From Thermoplasmatota archaeon (GTDB lineage: Archaea; Thermoplasmatota; E2; DHVEG-1), in NCBI GenBank assembly GCA_030615845.1, contig JAUWYM010000061.1:1-5920 (forward strand): a stretch of 5,920 nucleotides of DNA, written 5' to 3'. The stretch's first letter is position 1, and each line of letters starts with the position of its first letter. A program made the position numbers and the translations under genes. The notes beneath the pieces were generated by a model. That model was not told the DNA's origin. It did not search any database and saw only the letters and a list, made by a program, of their open reading frames with translations. Shown here in pieces: positions 5,541-5,920 of this stretch.

Positions 5541-5920
5541 ATGATAAGAACAAAAGTAATAAATGATTCCACCGATTTAGTATCAATATTTCGAGCGTTT
5601 GATACCTCAACAAAAAAAGAAGTTTTTATGGAAATCTCAAAAGACTGGATACCAACAAGTATGATTCTTGAAAAATTTGGAGAAGATGGTCAAGACGCTC
5701 TTGAGTTTTTTGACAAAATGAAACTCGCAGAAACAAAATGGACAACACCAGAGGACGGCATGGATGGGAAACCTCAAAAAATGTACCGCTCGTTTTATTC
5801 AATCTTCAACATAAACATCTCCTGCCCTGTCAATGAAATAAGTGAAATATTCAACATCTCATCATTAGACGACGACAACTTTAAAAAACTGGAAAAAGAA
5901 ATTTATACCTTTATTGGAGA
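5541..5920 (+). CDS. ArsR-like winged-helix transcriptional regulator, 3' end cut by the window edge
   Basis: The frame is open from ATG to the right edge: 126 codons and two bases. The pattern RTKVINDSTDLVSIFRAFDTSTKKEVFMEISKDW (3-36), then a turn and TSMILEKFGEDGQDALEFFDKMKLAETKW (39-67), looks like a winged-helix DNA-binding domain. The likely recognition helix is DGQDALEFFDKM (49-60), and the wing spans about 63-90 with YRSFYSIFNINISCPVNEIS. This resembles the archaeal ArsR-type regulator family I recall as PF09824, seen mainly in methanogens; that assignment is from memory. An ATG at 5530 opens only a four-codon frame, so 5541 is the start. Codon use looks like that of the other genes here. 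Target and signal are unknown; the palindrome before its promoter hints at autoregulation. Confidence 0.75.
   Translation, partial: MIRTKVINDSTDLVSIFRAFDTSTKKEVFMEISKDWIPTSMILEKFGEDGQDALEFFDKMKLAETKWTTPEDGMDGKPQKMYRSFYSIFNINISCPVNEISEIFNISSLDDDNFKKLEKEIYTFIG

Overview
This AT-rich window comes from an archaeon, most likely a euryarchaeote in the broad sense. The evidence is archaeal-type versions of every recognisable gene: Cbf5-type pseudouridine synthase, AdkA adenylate kinase, the archaeal cytidylate kinase with a GSGTTT P-loop, DUF106, a Sec61-type SecY, archaeal L15 and a METTL5-like methylase. BRE/TATA-like promoters and a tRNA without an encoded CCA agree with this. The winged-helix gene at the right edge resembles a family I know mainly from methanogens, but I cannot name a lineage.

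The left three quarters (1-4275) is one tight run on the minus strand, read in the order rpl15, secY, adkA, DUF106, cmk, truB/cbf5. Gaps are 10, 12, -4 (ATGA overlap), 8 and 38 bp. This is the distal end of the archaeal spc ribosomal-protein cluster. It joins a ribosomal protein, the protein-conducting channel, a YidC/EMC3-like insertase candidate, two nucleoside monophosphate kinases and the RNA pseudouridine synthase. The truB gene runs off the left edge. The genes for L34e and L14e, which sit among adkA, cmk and truB in some archaea, are not here.

The cluster is cut just upstream of rpl15. Instead of L30 there is a 100-bp non-coding stretch with a plausible BRE/TATA promoter and an exact 15-bp tandem duplication. 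Next come an unrecognised 61-residue gene (4376-4561) and a METTL5-like rRNA adenine methylase gene (4647-5255), both also on the minus strand.

The right part is on the plus strand. A tRNA-Ala(GGC) at 5341-5412 is divergent from the methylase gene. After a 128-bp AT-rich spacer, which holds a 12-bp palindrome beside a TATA box, comes the start of a winged-helix regulator gene cut by the right edge. No mobile element, CRISPR array or phage gene is visible. The window is mostly core housekeeping; the less explained parts are the small gene, the duplicated promoter element and the palindrome.
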